DNA from: an uncultured Oscillospiraceae bacterium | Lineage (GTDB): Bacteria; Bacillota; Clostridia; Oscillospirales; Oscillospiraceae | Reading direction: 5' to 3' | NCBI GenBank assembly: GCA_910578735.1 | Contig: CAJTSQ010000045.1 | Coordinates: 1-17,622 of the forward strand | DNA: 17,622 nucleotides | Shown here: positions 6,984-13,607 of the stretch, piece after piece | Layout of the letters: every line of letters starts with the position of its first letter | How positions within the stretch are numbered: the first letter of the stretch is position 1 | Program-made: the position numbers and the translations under genes | Notes under the pieces: model-generated | Told to the model about the DNA's origin: nothing | Databases searched by the model: none | The model's input: the letters and a program-made list of their open reading frames with translations, nothing else

Positions 6984-7027
6984 TCCCGAAGCAGATTCCT
7001 TTCACACCAGGGATTTCTACAGCCCTA

Positions 7028-7057
7028 TGTGGACAAAACTGTGGAAAATGTGTAAAA
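7028..7057 (-). promoter_or_regulatory. Cluster of DnaA-box-like nonamers
   Basis: Read on the minus strand, 7036-7028 is TTGTCCACA and 7048-7040 is TTTTCCACA. Each differs at one position from the DnaA box TTATCCACA. 7057-7049 (TTTTACACA) differs at two. They share one orientation, with starts 12 and 9 bases apart. They lie in the leader of the MBOAT gene, where a DNA-binding regulator could act. This is sequence resemblance only. Confidence 0.3.
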
Positions 7058-7126
7058 CTAATTGAGGCGGGGGTTATGAAATGATGTTATGTAAATTAAA
7101 AAAAGTCTCCCGCGCTGGAGGAACCG

Positions 7127-8620
7127 ATGCTATTCAATTCCGTTGATTTTTTGCTGTTTTTTCCGCTGGTGACCGCGGCGTATTTTTTGCTGCCCCATCG
7201 GGCCCGGTGGGTCTGGCTGCTGGTGACGAGCTATTTCTTCTACATGTGCTGGAACGCCAGGTACGCCCTGCTCATCGCCCTGTCTACCCTGATTACCTAC
7301 GCCAGTGGGCTGCTGATCCACCGGGCGGAGCGGGTATCGGAGGAGAAACGGCGGCGGCGGCGGAAAAAGCTGTTAGTATTCCTCAGCTTCGCGTCCAATT
7401 TGGCCATCCTGTTTTTCTTTAAATATTTTAACTTTTTCCTGGACAACCTCACCCTGGGCCTGTCTCTGCTGGGAATCGCCTTCAAGCGGCCCGCCTTTGA
7501 CGTGATGCTCCCGGTGGGGATCTCCTTCTACACCTTTCAGGCCCTGTCTTACACGATGGATGTCTACCGCAGGGAGGTGGAGCCGGAACGGAACCTCTTT
7601 CGGTACGCCCTGTTTGTCTCCTTTTTCCCCCAACTGGTGGCGGGACCCATCGAGCGGTCGAAAAACCTGCTGGGGCAGCTGTATGAGAAGCATGACTTCG
7701 ACCCCGACCGGGTGCGCTCCGGACTGCTGCTGATGGTGTGGGGGATGTTCGAGAAGGTGGTGGTAGCCGACCGGCTGGCCATGCTGGTGGACCATGTCTA
7801 CGAGAACTACCAGGAGCTGCCCGGCGCAGCCATCGTACTGGCCACGGCGGTCTTCGCCGTTCAAATCTATGGCGACTTCGCCGGCTACTCCCACATCGCC
7901 ATCGGCGCGGCTCAGGTGATGGGCTTTACCCTGATGGAAAACTTTTGCCGGCCCTACCTGGCCCAGTCGGCGGCGGAGTTCTGGCGGCGGTGGCACATCT
8001 CCCTGTCCACCTGGTTCCGGGACTACCTGTACATCCCCCTGGGGGGAAACCGGAAGGGGACGCTCCGAAAATACATGAACACTATGGTGACCTTTCTGGT
8101 CAGCGGCCTGTGGCACGGGGCCAACTGGAGTTTTGTGGTCTGGGGTGGGCTGAACGGCGCCTATCAGGTGGCGGGCGAGGTACTCCGTCCCCTCCGGGAG
8201 GGGCTGTGCCGTCTGCTCCGCATCCGCCGGGAGGGGGCGGTCTGGCGGTGGGTCCGGAGGGCGTTCACCTTCTGCCTGGTGGACTTCAGCTGGCTGTTTT
8301 TCCGGGCCTCCACCTTCTCTCAGGCCCGCGCCATGCTGGCCCGGGTGGCGGGGGATTTCCGGCCCGCCGGCCTGGCGGGGGGCGCCCTCTTTGAATTGGG
8401 GCTGGACCGGCCTAACGTTTGGCTGGCCCTGGCCGCCGTGGGGGTGCTGGCGGCGGCGGATCTGCTCCAGGAGCGCTGGGGCCCCCTGCGGCCCCGCCTC
8501 ACCCGGCAGGTCCTGCCCGTGCGGTGGGCCGTCTACCTGGCCGGGGTGCTGGCAGTTCTGGTGTTCGGCATCTACGGCCCGGGGTATGACGCGAGAGCCT
8601 TTACCTATTTCCAATTTTGA
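7127..8620 (+). CDS. MBOAT family membrane-bound O-acyltransferase (AlgI/DltB-like)
   Basis: A polytopic membrane protein of 497 aa, the usual AlgI-type length. MBOAT enzymes move acyl groups, usually acetyl, across the membrane onto extracellular polymers. Family hallmarks are LPVGISFYTFQALSYTMDVY (about 126-145), FFPQLVAGPIERSKNLL, and WRRWHISLSTWFRDYLYIPL starting at about 286 (H290). The invariant catalytic His lies in SGLWHGANWSF (H330). The start is an ATG with GGAGGA at 7117-7122. Ten bases downstream lies an SGNH-type gene, the usual partner in alginate, wall-polymer and exopolysaccharide acetylation pairs. The polymer acetylated cannot be read from the sequence. DltB is unlikely because dltA, dltC and dltD are not adjacent. 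Confidence 0.93.
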   Translation: MLFNSVDFLLFFPLVTAAYFLLPHRARWVWLLVTSYFFYMCWNARYALLIALSTLITYASGLLIHRAERVSEEKRRRRRKKLLVFLSFASNLAILFFFKYFNFFLDNLTLGLSLLGIAFKRPAFDVMLPVGISFYTFQALSYTMDVYRREVEPERNLFRYALFVSFFPQLVAGPIERSKNLLGQLYEKHDFDPDRVRSGLLLMVWGMFEKVVVADRLAMLVDHVYENYQELPGAAIVLATAVFAVQIYGDFAGYSHIAIGAAQVMGFTLMENFCRPYLAQSAAEFWRRWHISLSTWFRDYLYIPLGGNRKGTLRKYMNTMVTFLVSGLWHGANWSFVVWGGLNGAYQVAGEVLRPLREGLCRLLRIRREGAVWRWVRRAFTFCLVDFSWLFFRASTFSQARAMLARVAGDFRPAGLAGGALFELGLDRPNVWLALAAVGVLAAADLLQERWGPLRPRLTRQVLPVRWAVYLAGVLAVLVFGIYGPGYDARAFTYFQF

Positions 8621-8629
8621 GGTTCTGCT

Positions 8630-9682
8630 ATGAAGAATAAGAATATTCGGTTTTTTTGCAGTGCAGCGGTGTTTTTGACCATTTTGGCGCTGATTTTGTC
8701 CTCAATGCAGCATGTGCTGGCCCGAAAGGAGCTGGAAAAGCCCCTGGACATGTCTCGGAAGGTGGCCGGGTTCTACAACGAGCCGGAGGACGAGTTCGCA
8801 GTGATGTTCTTCGGTTCCAGCCACGTATACACCGCCTTCAGCCCGCTGGAGCTGTGGGAGGAGACGGGGGTGAAGAGCTATGTGTTCTCCAGCCAGCAGC
8901 AGCCCCCCTGGGCCACCTATACCTACATCCAGGAGGCGCTGAAGACCCAGTCCCCCGAGCTGATTGTGGTGGAGTGCCACATGATCTTGGATGACCAGGT
9001 GTACTACGCCGACGCGGTGACCTACTCCCATAACGACCACCTGCCCCTCACCTGGAACAAGGTGGAGCTGGCCTGGCGCTCCGCCCCGGATCTGGAGGGG
9101 AAGCTGGGGCTGGTTTGCAACTTTCTCAAGTACCACAGCCGCTGGAGCGAGCTGAAGGCGGAGGACTTTGACTACGACCCCAGGCAGCTGCGGGACCCCT
9201 ACAAGGGCTTTGTCATGCTGGACCCCAAGCCGGAGTCCCCCTGGTGGGGACAGCCGGATATCTCCGGTATCACCTGGTCCGCGCCCCTGGAGGAGAAGCA
9301 CCGGTACTGGCTGGAGGAGATCATAAAACTGTGCCAGGAGGCCGGGGTGGAGCTGTGGCTGGTGAAGACACCCTCCAACCTGCCGGAGGACCGCAAGGCC
9401 CTGCTGAACGCGGTGGAGGAGCTTGCGGGGCAGTATGGGGTGCCCGTCTTTGACTTTAACGGGGCGGAGGCCTACGCAGCCATCGGAATCGACCAGAACT
9501 ATTTTTTCGACCGGTTCCACCTGGATGCCCTGGGCGGTACCAAGTTTACCCGCTGCTTTGCCCGGCTGCTTCTGGAGCGCTGTCCCAACCTGAGCAGAGA
9601 GCCGGAGGACACCGCCTGGGCGGCGGACCTGGCGGCCTACCGGGCGGCTATGGACCAATACCAGTGGCCGGACACCCCGTGA
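8630..9682 (+). CDS. Membrane-anchored SGNH/AlgJ-like acetyltransferase partner
   Basis: The product is 350 aa. A single N-terminal hydrophobic segment (about 8-25) should anchor an extracytoplasmic domain. SGNH-like catalytic signatures are present: a block I sequence FFGSSHVYTAF (about 60-70, nucleophile probably S64) and a C-terminal DRFH (D294 and H297) in FFDRFHLDALGGTKF. These match AlgJ/AlgX-type proteins that take an acetyl group delivered by an MBOAT partner and place it on a polysaccharide. It starts 9 bases after the MBOAT stop, with GAGG overlapping that stop as RBS, so the two genes form one operon, closed by a strong terminator. Acetyl transfer rather than hydrolysis is inferred from the pairing, not seen directly. 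Confidence 0.85.
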   Translation: MKNKNIRFFCSAAVFLTILALILSSMQHVLARKELEKPLDMSRKVAGFYNEPEDEFAVMFFGSSHVYTAFSPLELWEETGVKSYVFSSQQQPPWATYTYIQEALKTQSPELIVVECHMILDDQVYYADAVTYSHNDHLPLTWNKVELAWRSAPDLEGKLGLVCNFLKYHSRWSELKAEDFDYDPRQLRDPYKGFVMLDPKPESPWWGQPDISGITWSAPLEEKHRYWLEEIIKLCQEAGVELWLVKTPSNLPEDRKALLNAVEELAGQYGVPVFDFNGAEAYAAIGIDQNYFFDRFHLDALGGTKFTRCFARLLLERCPNLSREPEDTAWAADLAAYRAAMDQYQWPDTP

Positions 9683-9696
9683 AAAGGGGAGAAGAT

Positions 9697-9740
9697 GCCC
9701 CGGCTTTCCTCCGAAAATGGAGGGGAAAGCCGGGGCTTTT
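9697..9740 (+). terminator. Strong intrinsic terminator of the O-acetylation operon
   Basis: A stem of about 16 bp, GCCCCGGCTTTCCTCC (9697-9712) with the matching arm to 9736 (one bulged G). The loop is GAAAAT and TTTT follows. It lies 14 bases after the SGNH gene stop. Confidence 0.9.
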
Positions 9741-9756
9741 CTTGCTATTTTGACGA

Positions 9757-9784
9757 TTGACTTCCCAAATCCGGATGTTATAAT
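9757..9784 (+). promoter_or_regulatory. Sigma-A promoter of the antiporter gene
   Basis: TTGACT (9757-9762), a 16-base spacer and perfect TATAAT (9779-9784). The transcript should start near 9791, directly at an 8-bp hairpin (9793-9813). Confidence 0.85.
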
Positions 9785-9792
9785 ACAGGGAC

Positions 9793-9813
9793 GCCCGGAG
9801 AAACACTCCGGGC
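9793..9813 (+). promoter_or_regulatory. 5'-terminal hairpin in the antiporter leader
   Basis: GCCCGGAG (9793-9800) pairs perfectly with CTCCGGGC (9806-9813) around the loop AAACA. It lies at the expected transcript start and ends 8 bases before the GGAGGGA ribosome-binding site (9822-9828). It has no T run, so it is unlikely to terminate and more likely protects the 5' end. Confidence 0.5.
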
Positions 9814-9835
9814 CTTATTCTGGAGGGAAGAAGCC

Positions 9836-11017
9836 ATGGAATCTTATACTTATCTGCTGCTGCTGGCCGTCATTCTGCTGTCTACCAAGGTCTTCGGCCT
9901 GCTCACTGAGCACGTCCATCTCCCCCAGGTGGTGGGGGCGCTGCTGGCGGGCATTGTGATGGGCCCCAGCGGCTTTGGCGTGCTGGAGAGTACCGACTTT
10001 CTGGTGAAAGCGGCGGAGATTGGCGTGATTATGCTGATGTTCACCGCCGGGATCGACACCGACATGAAAGAGCTGAAGGAGACCGGTGTGCAGGCCAGCG
10101 TCATTGCGGTGCTGGGGGTGTTTGTCCCCCTGGCGCTGTGCGGCGGGCTGTACTTCGTCTTTTTCTGCGGCGGGGAGCTTACCCCCTATAACCTGCTGAA
10201 ATCCGCGTTTTTGGGCTCGGTGTTTTCCGCCACCTCGGTGTCTATCACGGTGGAGACGATGAACGAGATGGGCAAGCTGAAGACCAAGACGGGGACAACC
10301 CTGCTCAGTGCCGCCCTCATTGACGATATCATCGGCATCGTGGTGCTGTCCGTCCTCAGCGCCTTCAGCTCGGGGGACTCCGACCCGGGGCAGGTACTCC
10401 TCCATATTGTGCTTTTCTTTGTCTTTGTGCTGGTGGTCGGCCTGGTTGTCCGGAAGATCTTTAACTATGTGGCGGAGGAGCACTGGCACAGCCGCCGGGT
10501 GGCGGTGTGGTCCCTGGCCTTCTGCCTGCTGATGGCCTACTGTGCCGAGGCCTGGTTCGGCGTGGCCGATATCACCGGGGCCTACTTCGCCGGCCTGATC
10601 CTGTGCAACGTGACCCGGGCCCGGAAGTTTGTGGCCAAAAAGTTTACGGTCACCTCTTACATGGTGTTTACCCCGGTGTTCTTTGCCAGCGTTGGCATGA
10701 AGACCAACCTGCGGGATATGAACGCCGGCATCCTGGTCTTTGCCCTGCTGCTGGTGGCCGCCGCGGTCCTGTCCAAGATCGTTGGCTGCAGCCTGGGGGG
10801 GCTGGCCTGCCATATGAGCCGTCACCAGTCCCTGGTGGTGGGCATCGGCATGGTGGCCCGCAGTGAGGTGGCCCTGATGGTGGCCCAGCGGGGCATCAGC
10901 GCCGGAATGATTGATCCCTCCATCCTGCCCGCCATCGTCCTGGCCGTGATCTGTTCGGCCCTGCTCACCCCGGTGCTGCTGAAGATGGCGATCTCAAAAG
11001 GGCCGGAGTTGGTCTGA
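9836..11017 (+). CDS. Cation:proton antiporter, CPA2 (KefB/NapA-like) family
   Basis: A 393-aa integral membrane protein with about 12-13 spans. It should exchange Na+ or K+ for protons across the cell membrane. The N-terminus LLTEHVHLPQVVGALLAGI and GPSGFGVL are typical of the family. The unwound helix region has SATSVSIT (131-138). The ion-binding helix has IDDIIGI with the Asp pair D163-D164, usually linked to electrogenic CPA2 exchange. Near the C-terminus GMVARSEVALMVAQRG matches the conserved family segment. No cytosolic TrkA-N domain follows, so a KefB/KefC glutathione-gated channel is less likely. The gene has its own promoter, RBS GGAGGGA and terminator. The transported ion cannot be told from sequence. 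Confidence 0.93.
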   Translation: MESYTYLLLLAVILLSTKVFGLLTEHVHLPQVVGALLAGIVMGPSGFGVLESTDFLVKAAEIGVIMLMFTAGIDTDMKELKETGVQASVIAVLGVFVPLALCGGLYFVFFCGGELTPYNLLKSAFLGSVFSATSVSITVETMNEMGKLKTKTGTTLLSAALIDDIIGIVVLSVLSAFSSGDSDPGQVLLHIVLFFVFVLVVGLVVRKIFNYVAEEHWHSRRVAVWSLAFCLLMAYCAEAWFGVADITGAYFAGLILCNVTRARKFVAKKFTVTSYMVFTPVFFASVGMKTNLRDMNAGILVFALLLVAAAVLSKIVGCSLGGLACHMSRHQSLVVGIGMVARSEVALMVAQRGISAGMIDPSILPAIVLAVICSALLTPVLLKMAISKGPELV

Positions 11018-11024
11018 TATGTTG

Positions 11025-11063
11025 AGAGCAGTTCTCACGGTCTGTGAGAGCTGCTCTGTTTTT
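11025..11063 (+). terminator. Intrinsic terminator of the antiporter gene
   Basis: AGAGCAGTTCTCAC (11025-11038) pairs with GTGAGAGCTGCTCT (11044-11057), with one mismatch region, and is followed by GTTTTT. A second short hairpin, GGAGG-ATG-CCTCC (11075-11087) then GTTTT, follows as a possible backup. Confidence 0.88.
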
Positions 11064-11134
11064 AGGCTCAATGTGGAGGATGCCTCCGTTTTGAAGCTTC
11101 TTGATTTTTTTGACACCCTCCAGAAAAACAGGAA

Positions 11135-11166
11135 GGGACTGGGTGTATGGGTCCTTTCTCAGTCCC
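11135..11166 (-). terminator. Possible terminator overlapping the methyltransferase stop
   Basis: On the minus strand GGGACTG (11166-11160) pairs with CAGTCCC (11141-11135), followed by TTCCTGTTTTT. The 7-bp stem has a long 18-base loop and includes the last bases of the coding region with its TGA. Confidence 0.5.
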
Positions 11167-12022
11167 GGGTCCACCGCCCTGCAGCGCCGCAGGGGAGGGC
11201 CAGGCCGGTTTGAGTGACAGGCAGCCCCAGCTCGTCAGAGCGGGTATGCCCGCCGAATTTTTTGGACACCAGCGCCTCTAAAATATAGGTGGTCACGCCG
11301 GGCGCCAGACCGGTGGTGTAGGAATTAAGGATGACGAACAGCGGATCGTCGGACAGCACGCCCCGCACCAGTTCCACAAAGGGAAAGAGATTTTCCTCCA
11401 GCTTCCACACCTCGCCGGTGGGACCACGGCCGTAGCTGGGTGGGTCCATAATGATGGCGTCGTACCGCCGCCCCCGGCGGATCTCCCGCTCCACAAACTT
11501 GGCGCAGTCGTCCACAATCCAGCGTATGGGGGCGTCTTCCAGGCCGGAGGATTTGGCGTTTTCCCGGGCCCACTGAACCATCCCCTTGGCGGCGTCCACA
11601 TGGCAGACCGAGGCCCCGGCGGCGGCGCAGGCCACGGTGGCTCCGCCGGTGTAGGCAAACAGGTTGAGGACACGCACCGGCCGTCCGGCGGTTTTGATCT
11701 GCTCCATGGCGAAGTCCCAGTTGGCCGCCTGCTCAGGAAACAGGCCGGTGTGCTTGAAATTCATGGGCTTTATGTTAAAGGTGAGCGGCCCATAGGATAC
11801 GGTCCATCGCTCCGGCATGGATTTATTGACCCACTGGCCGCCGCCGGAGGAGGAGCGGGCATACCGTCCGGCGTTCCTCGTCCAGCCTGGGTGGCTGCGT
11901 GGGGTGTTCCAGATGGCCTGGGGATCGGGCCGGACCAGCAGTTGGTCTCCCCAGCGCTCCAGCTTTTCTCCCTGGCCGCAGTCGATCAGCTCATAGTCGG
12001 TCCATCGGTCGGACAGCCACAT
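11159..12022 (-). CDS. Class I SAM-dependent methyltransferase, RlmI/RlmK-like, probable rRNA type
   Basis: The product is 287 aa. The N-terminus TDYELIDCGQGEKLERWG and VRPDPQAIW, followed by a Rossmann fold with SAM motif I VLNLFAYTGGAT (118-129) and acidic D143, mark a small group of Firmicute methyltransferases related to RlmI. The catalytic-loop sequence is MDPPSYGRGP (192-201). That motif is usual in RNA cytosine or base methyltransferases, so an RNA substrate is likely but the site is unknown. There is no PUA domain at the N-terminus, unlike full RlmI. The ATG at 12022 has GGGAGGTG 8 bases upstream. An in-frame TTG at 12115 was rejected. It is convergent with the antiporter gene and divergent from the DivIVA-like gene. 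Confidence 0.88.
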   Translation of the reverse strand: MWLSDRWTDYELIDCGQGEKLERWGDQLLVRPDPQAIWNTPRSHPGWTRNAGRYARSSSGGGQWVNKSMPERWTVSYGPLTFNIKPMNFKHTGLFPEQAANWDFAMEQIKTAGRPVRVLNLFAYTGGATVACAAAGASVCHVDAAKGMVQWARENAKSSGLEDAPIRWIVDDCAKFVEREIRRGRRYDAIIMDPPSYGRGPTGEVWKLEENLFPFVELVRGVLSDDPLFVILNSYTTGLAPGVTTYILEALVSKKFGGHTRSDELGLPVTQTGLALPCGAAGRWTRD

Positions 12023-12062
12023 TGGCAGGCACCTCCCTGAAAATAAGTTCAAAAGCCAGAAC

Positions 12063-12091
12063 AGTATACCATTATTAGGGCATCCCGTCAA
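12063..12091 (-). promoter_or_regulatory. Sigma-A promoter of the methyltransferase gene
   Basis: On the minus strand TTGACG (12091-12086), 17 bases, TATACT (12068-12063). The leader to the ATG would be about 35 bases. Confidence 0.85.
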
Positions 12092-12129
12092 CAAAATAGG
12101 AGGATTTTGCGGCAATTACGGAGAAGTGA

Positions 12130-12158
12130 TTGTAATTTACCTGGAACTGTGCTAGAAT
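12130..12158 (+). promoter_or_regulatory. Sigma-A promoter of the DivIVA-like gene
   Basis: TTGTAA (12130-12135), 17 bases, TAGAAT (12153-12158), with TGC just before it (12150-12152) giving an extended -10. It is back to back with the methyltransferase promoter; the -35 boxes are about 38 bases apart. Confidence 0.75.
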
Positions 12159-12218
12159 ATCTCAGACGACAGAGAAATACCGGCCGAAAGGGCTGTTAGA
12201 TTAGAGAGGTGCATCAAA

Positions 12219-12932
12219 ATGGATCATCCCTTCCGTTCTGCCGCCGTGGGCGGATTCAACAAGCAGGACGTACTGACCTATTTAGAGGAGCAGGCCAAGC
12301 AGGCCACCCAGGTCCAGCAGGAGCTGCAGAGCCGACTTGAGGAGGCAGACCGCCAGGCGGAGAGCAGCCGGCGGGAGGGAGAGGAGCTGCGCCGGGAGCT
12401 GGAGGAGGCTTGGCGGGAGCTGGAGGCCCTGCGTCAGGGCCAGGACGGACTGAACGCCCAGCTGGAGCAGGCCAGGCGGGACCTGTCCGCCAGTCAGGCG
12501 CAGACGGCCCAGATGACCCGGCAGCTGGAGCAGGCCCGGAAAGAGCGGGACAGTCTCCAGTCCCAGCTGGAGGCCCTGCGCCCGGACGCCCAGGCCTATG
12601 TCCAGCTGAAGGAGCGCGCCGCCGGCGTGGAGCTGGAGGCCCACCGCCGCGCCCAGGCGGTCCAGGAGAAGGCGGAGGGAGATATCCGGCGGATGCGCCG
12701 CCAGGCGGAGCAGTGGCTCCAGCGGCTGAGCCGGGAGTATGGCGAGCTGCGCAGCCAGGTGGAGGCCACCATCTCTCATGCCGCCAGCGAGCTGGAGAAG
12801 GCGGGCAGTTGCCTGGACCGGGCGGGCCAGCTGATGGGGGAGCAGGAGCTGGCCCTGGAGGCCCTGTCTCAGGCCTACGATGCCACAGCCTCCACCCGGG
12901 CGGAGGCGCCCATGCCGATTCCGGAAGAATAG
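12219..12932 (+). CDS. DivIVA-like coiled-coil protein
   Basis: The product is 237 aa. The start MDHPFRSAAVGGFNKQDVL is the short N-terminal signature of DivIVA/GpsB-related proteins in Clostridia. Nearly the whole rest (about 20-215) is heptad-rich coiled coil dense in Glu, Gln, Arg and Leu, with a short proline-containing tail. DivIVA proteins bind curved membranes at poles or septa and recruit cell-division or sporulation partners; the partner of this one is unknown. The ATG has GAGAGGTG (12205-12212) upstream. It is monocistronic, with its own promoter and a terminator shared with the convergent rnf operon. A generic structural coiled-coil protein is the alternative. Confidence 0.8.
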   Translation: MDHPFRSAAVGGFNKQDVLTYLEEQAKQATQVQQELQSRLEEADRQAESSRREGEELRRELEEAWRELEALRQGQDGLNAQLEQARRDLSASQAQTAQMTRQLEQARKERDSLQSQLEALRPDAQAYVQLKERAAGVELEAHRRAQAVQEKAEGDIRRMRRQAEQWLQRLSREYGELRSQVEATISHAASELEKAGSCLDRAGQLMGEQELALEALSQAYDATASTRAEAPMPIPEE

Positions 12933-12935
12933 AAA

Positions 12936-12971
12936 AAAACCCCTGCGGAGCGCAAGCTCCGCAGGGGTTTT
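12936..12971. terminator. Bidirectional terminator between the DivIVA-like gene and the rnf operon
   Basis: A perfect 16-bp stem (12936-12951 with 12956-12971) closes on a GCAA tetraloop. The A run on the left and T run on the right make it work for both convergent transcripts. It lies 4 bases after the + strand stop and 13 bases after the rnfA stop. Confidence 0.93.
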
Positions 12972-12983
12972 GACTGGATAGAA

Positions 12984-13574
12984 TCAGCCCAGGTACAGCC
13001 CGTAGTAGCCCAGCAGGGCCATGGCCATCAGGCCGGCGGTAATCAACTGGATGGGCACGCCCCGGAACGCCTTGGGACAGCGCTCCAGGTCCACCTCCTT
13101 CTGCAGGCTGGCAAAGCTGGCCAGGGCCAAGGTGGCGCCAATCCCGCCGCACAGGGCGAAGGCCAGGGCGGAACCAAGTCCGTAGCTGCGCTGTGAGATC
13201 AGCAGGGCGGAGCCCAGAGCGGCGCAGTTGGTGGCAACGGAGGCCAGGTTGCTGTCCACCCGCCGGCACAGCTCGGGGACGCAGGAGCGGAGGAATTTCC
13301 GCAGGCTGGCTACCAGGCCGGGGATGAGCAGGGAGAAAGCCAGCACTTGAAATTCTTCCCAGCCAAATCGGGTCAGAATCAGCACGTTGATCAGCCAGGC
13401 GCACAACACCCCCAGCACCATGACCACCGTCAGGCACAGGCCGCTGCGGATGGCCTCACGAGGTTCACGGAACGACTCCTGGTGAGTACCAATACCCATA
13501 CAGGTGACCAGCACCAAATTTTCAGACAACAGGGCGGCCAGAGCCACCCCGGCCACTTCAAGGGCGGTATTCAT
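12984..13574 (-). CDS. rnfA: Rnf/Nqr electron transport complex subunit A (RnfA-like)
   Basis: A 196-aa membrane protein with about six spans, the normal RnfA size. In Rnf complexes RnfA and its paralogue RnfE face each other with inverted topology and hold an intramembrane 2Fe-2S cluster. The RnfA end KAFRGVPIQLITAGLMAMAL is well conserved, and the two candidate cluster Cys are present: C25 (VTCMGIG) and C117 (TNCAALG). The segment before C117 (RRVDSNLASVA) is unlike usual RnfA. It is last in the operon; 33 bases with a GGGGGGG RBS separate it from the D-G fusion. RnfE is the other possible label, but the C-terminus fits RnfA better. No second RnfA/E paralogue is in the window. Confidence 0.85.
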   Translation of the reverse strand: MNTALEVAGVALAALLSENLVLVTCMGIGTHQESFREPREAIRSGLCLTVVMVLGVLCAWLINVLILTRFGWEEFQVLAFSLLIPGLVASLRKFLRSCVPELCRRVDSNLASVATNCAALGSALLISQRSYGLGSALAFALCGGIGATLALASFASLQKEVDLERCPKAFRGVPIQLITAGLMAMALLGYYGLYLG

Positions 13575-13607
13575 CGGCTCAGCCCCCCTTCGGCGGGGAA
13601 GGCCGGG

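Noticed and set aside
6901..7126. Riboswitch in the leader of the MBOAT gene
   Set aside because: I could not find a conserved aptamer core or a terminator/antiterminator pair; only scattered short pairings and the DnaA-box-like sites are visible.
7373..8614. 413-codon open frame on the - strand
   Set aside because: Antisense to the MBOAT gene, rich in Gln, His, Pro and Gly with no recognisable domain.
12023..12115. Upstream TTG start for the methyltransferase
   Set aside because: It would extend into the TTGACG/TATACT promoter of the gene; the ATG at 12022 has a good RBS and matches the family start.
12256..13437. 393-codon open frame on the - strand
   Set aside because: It crosses the DivIVA-like gene, a bidirectional terminator and rnfA; the product is Pro/Ala/Gly-rich shadow sequence.
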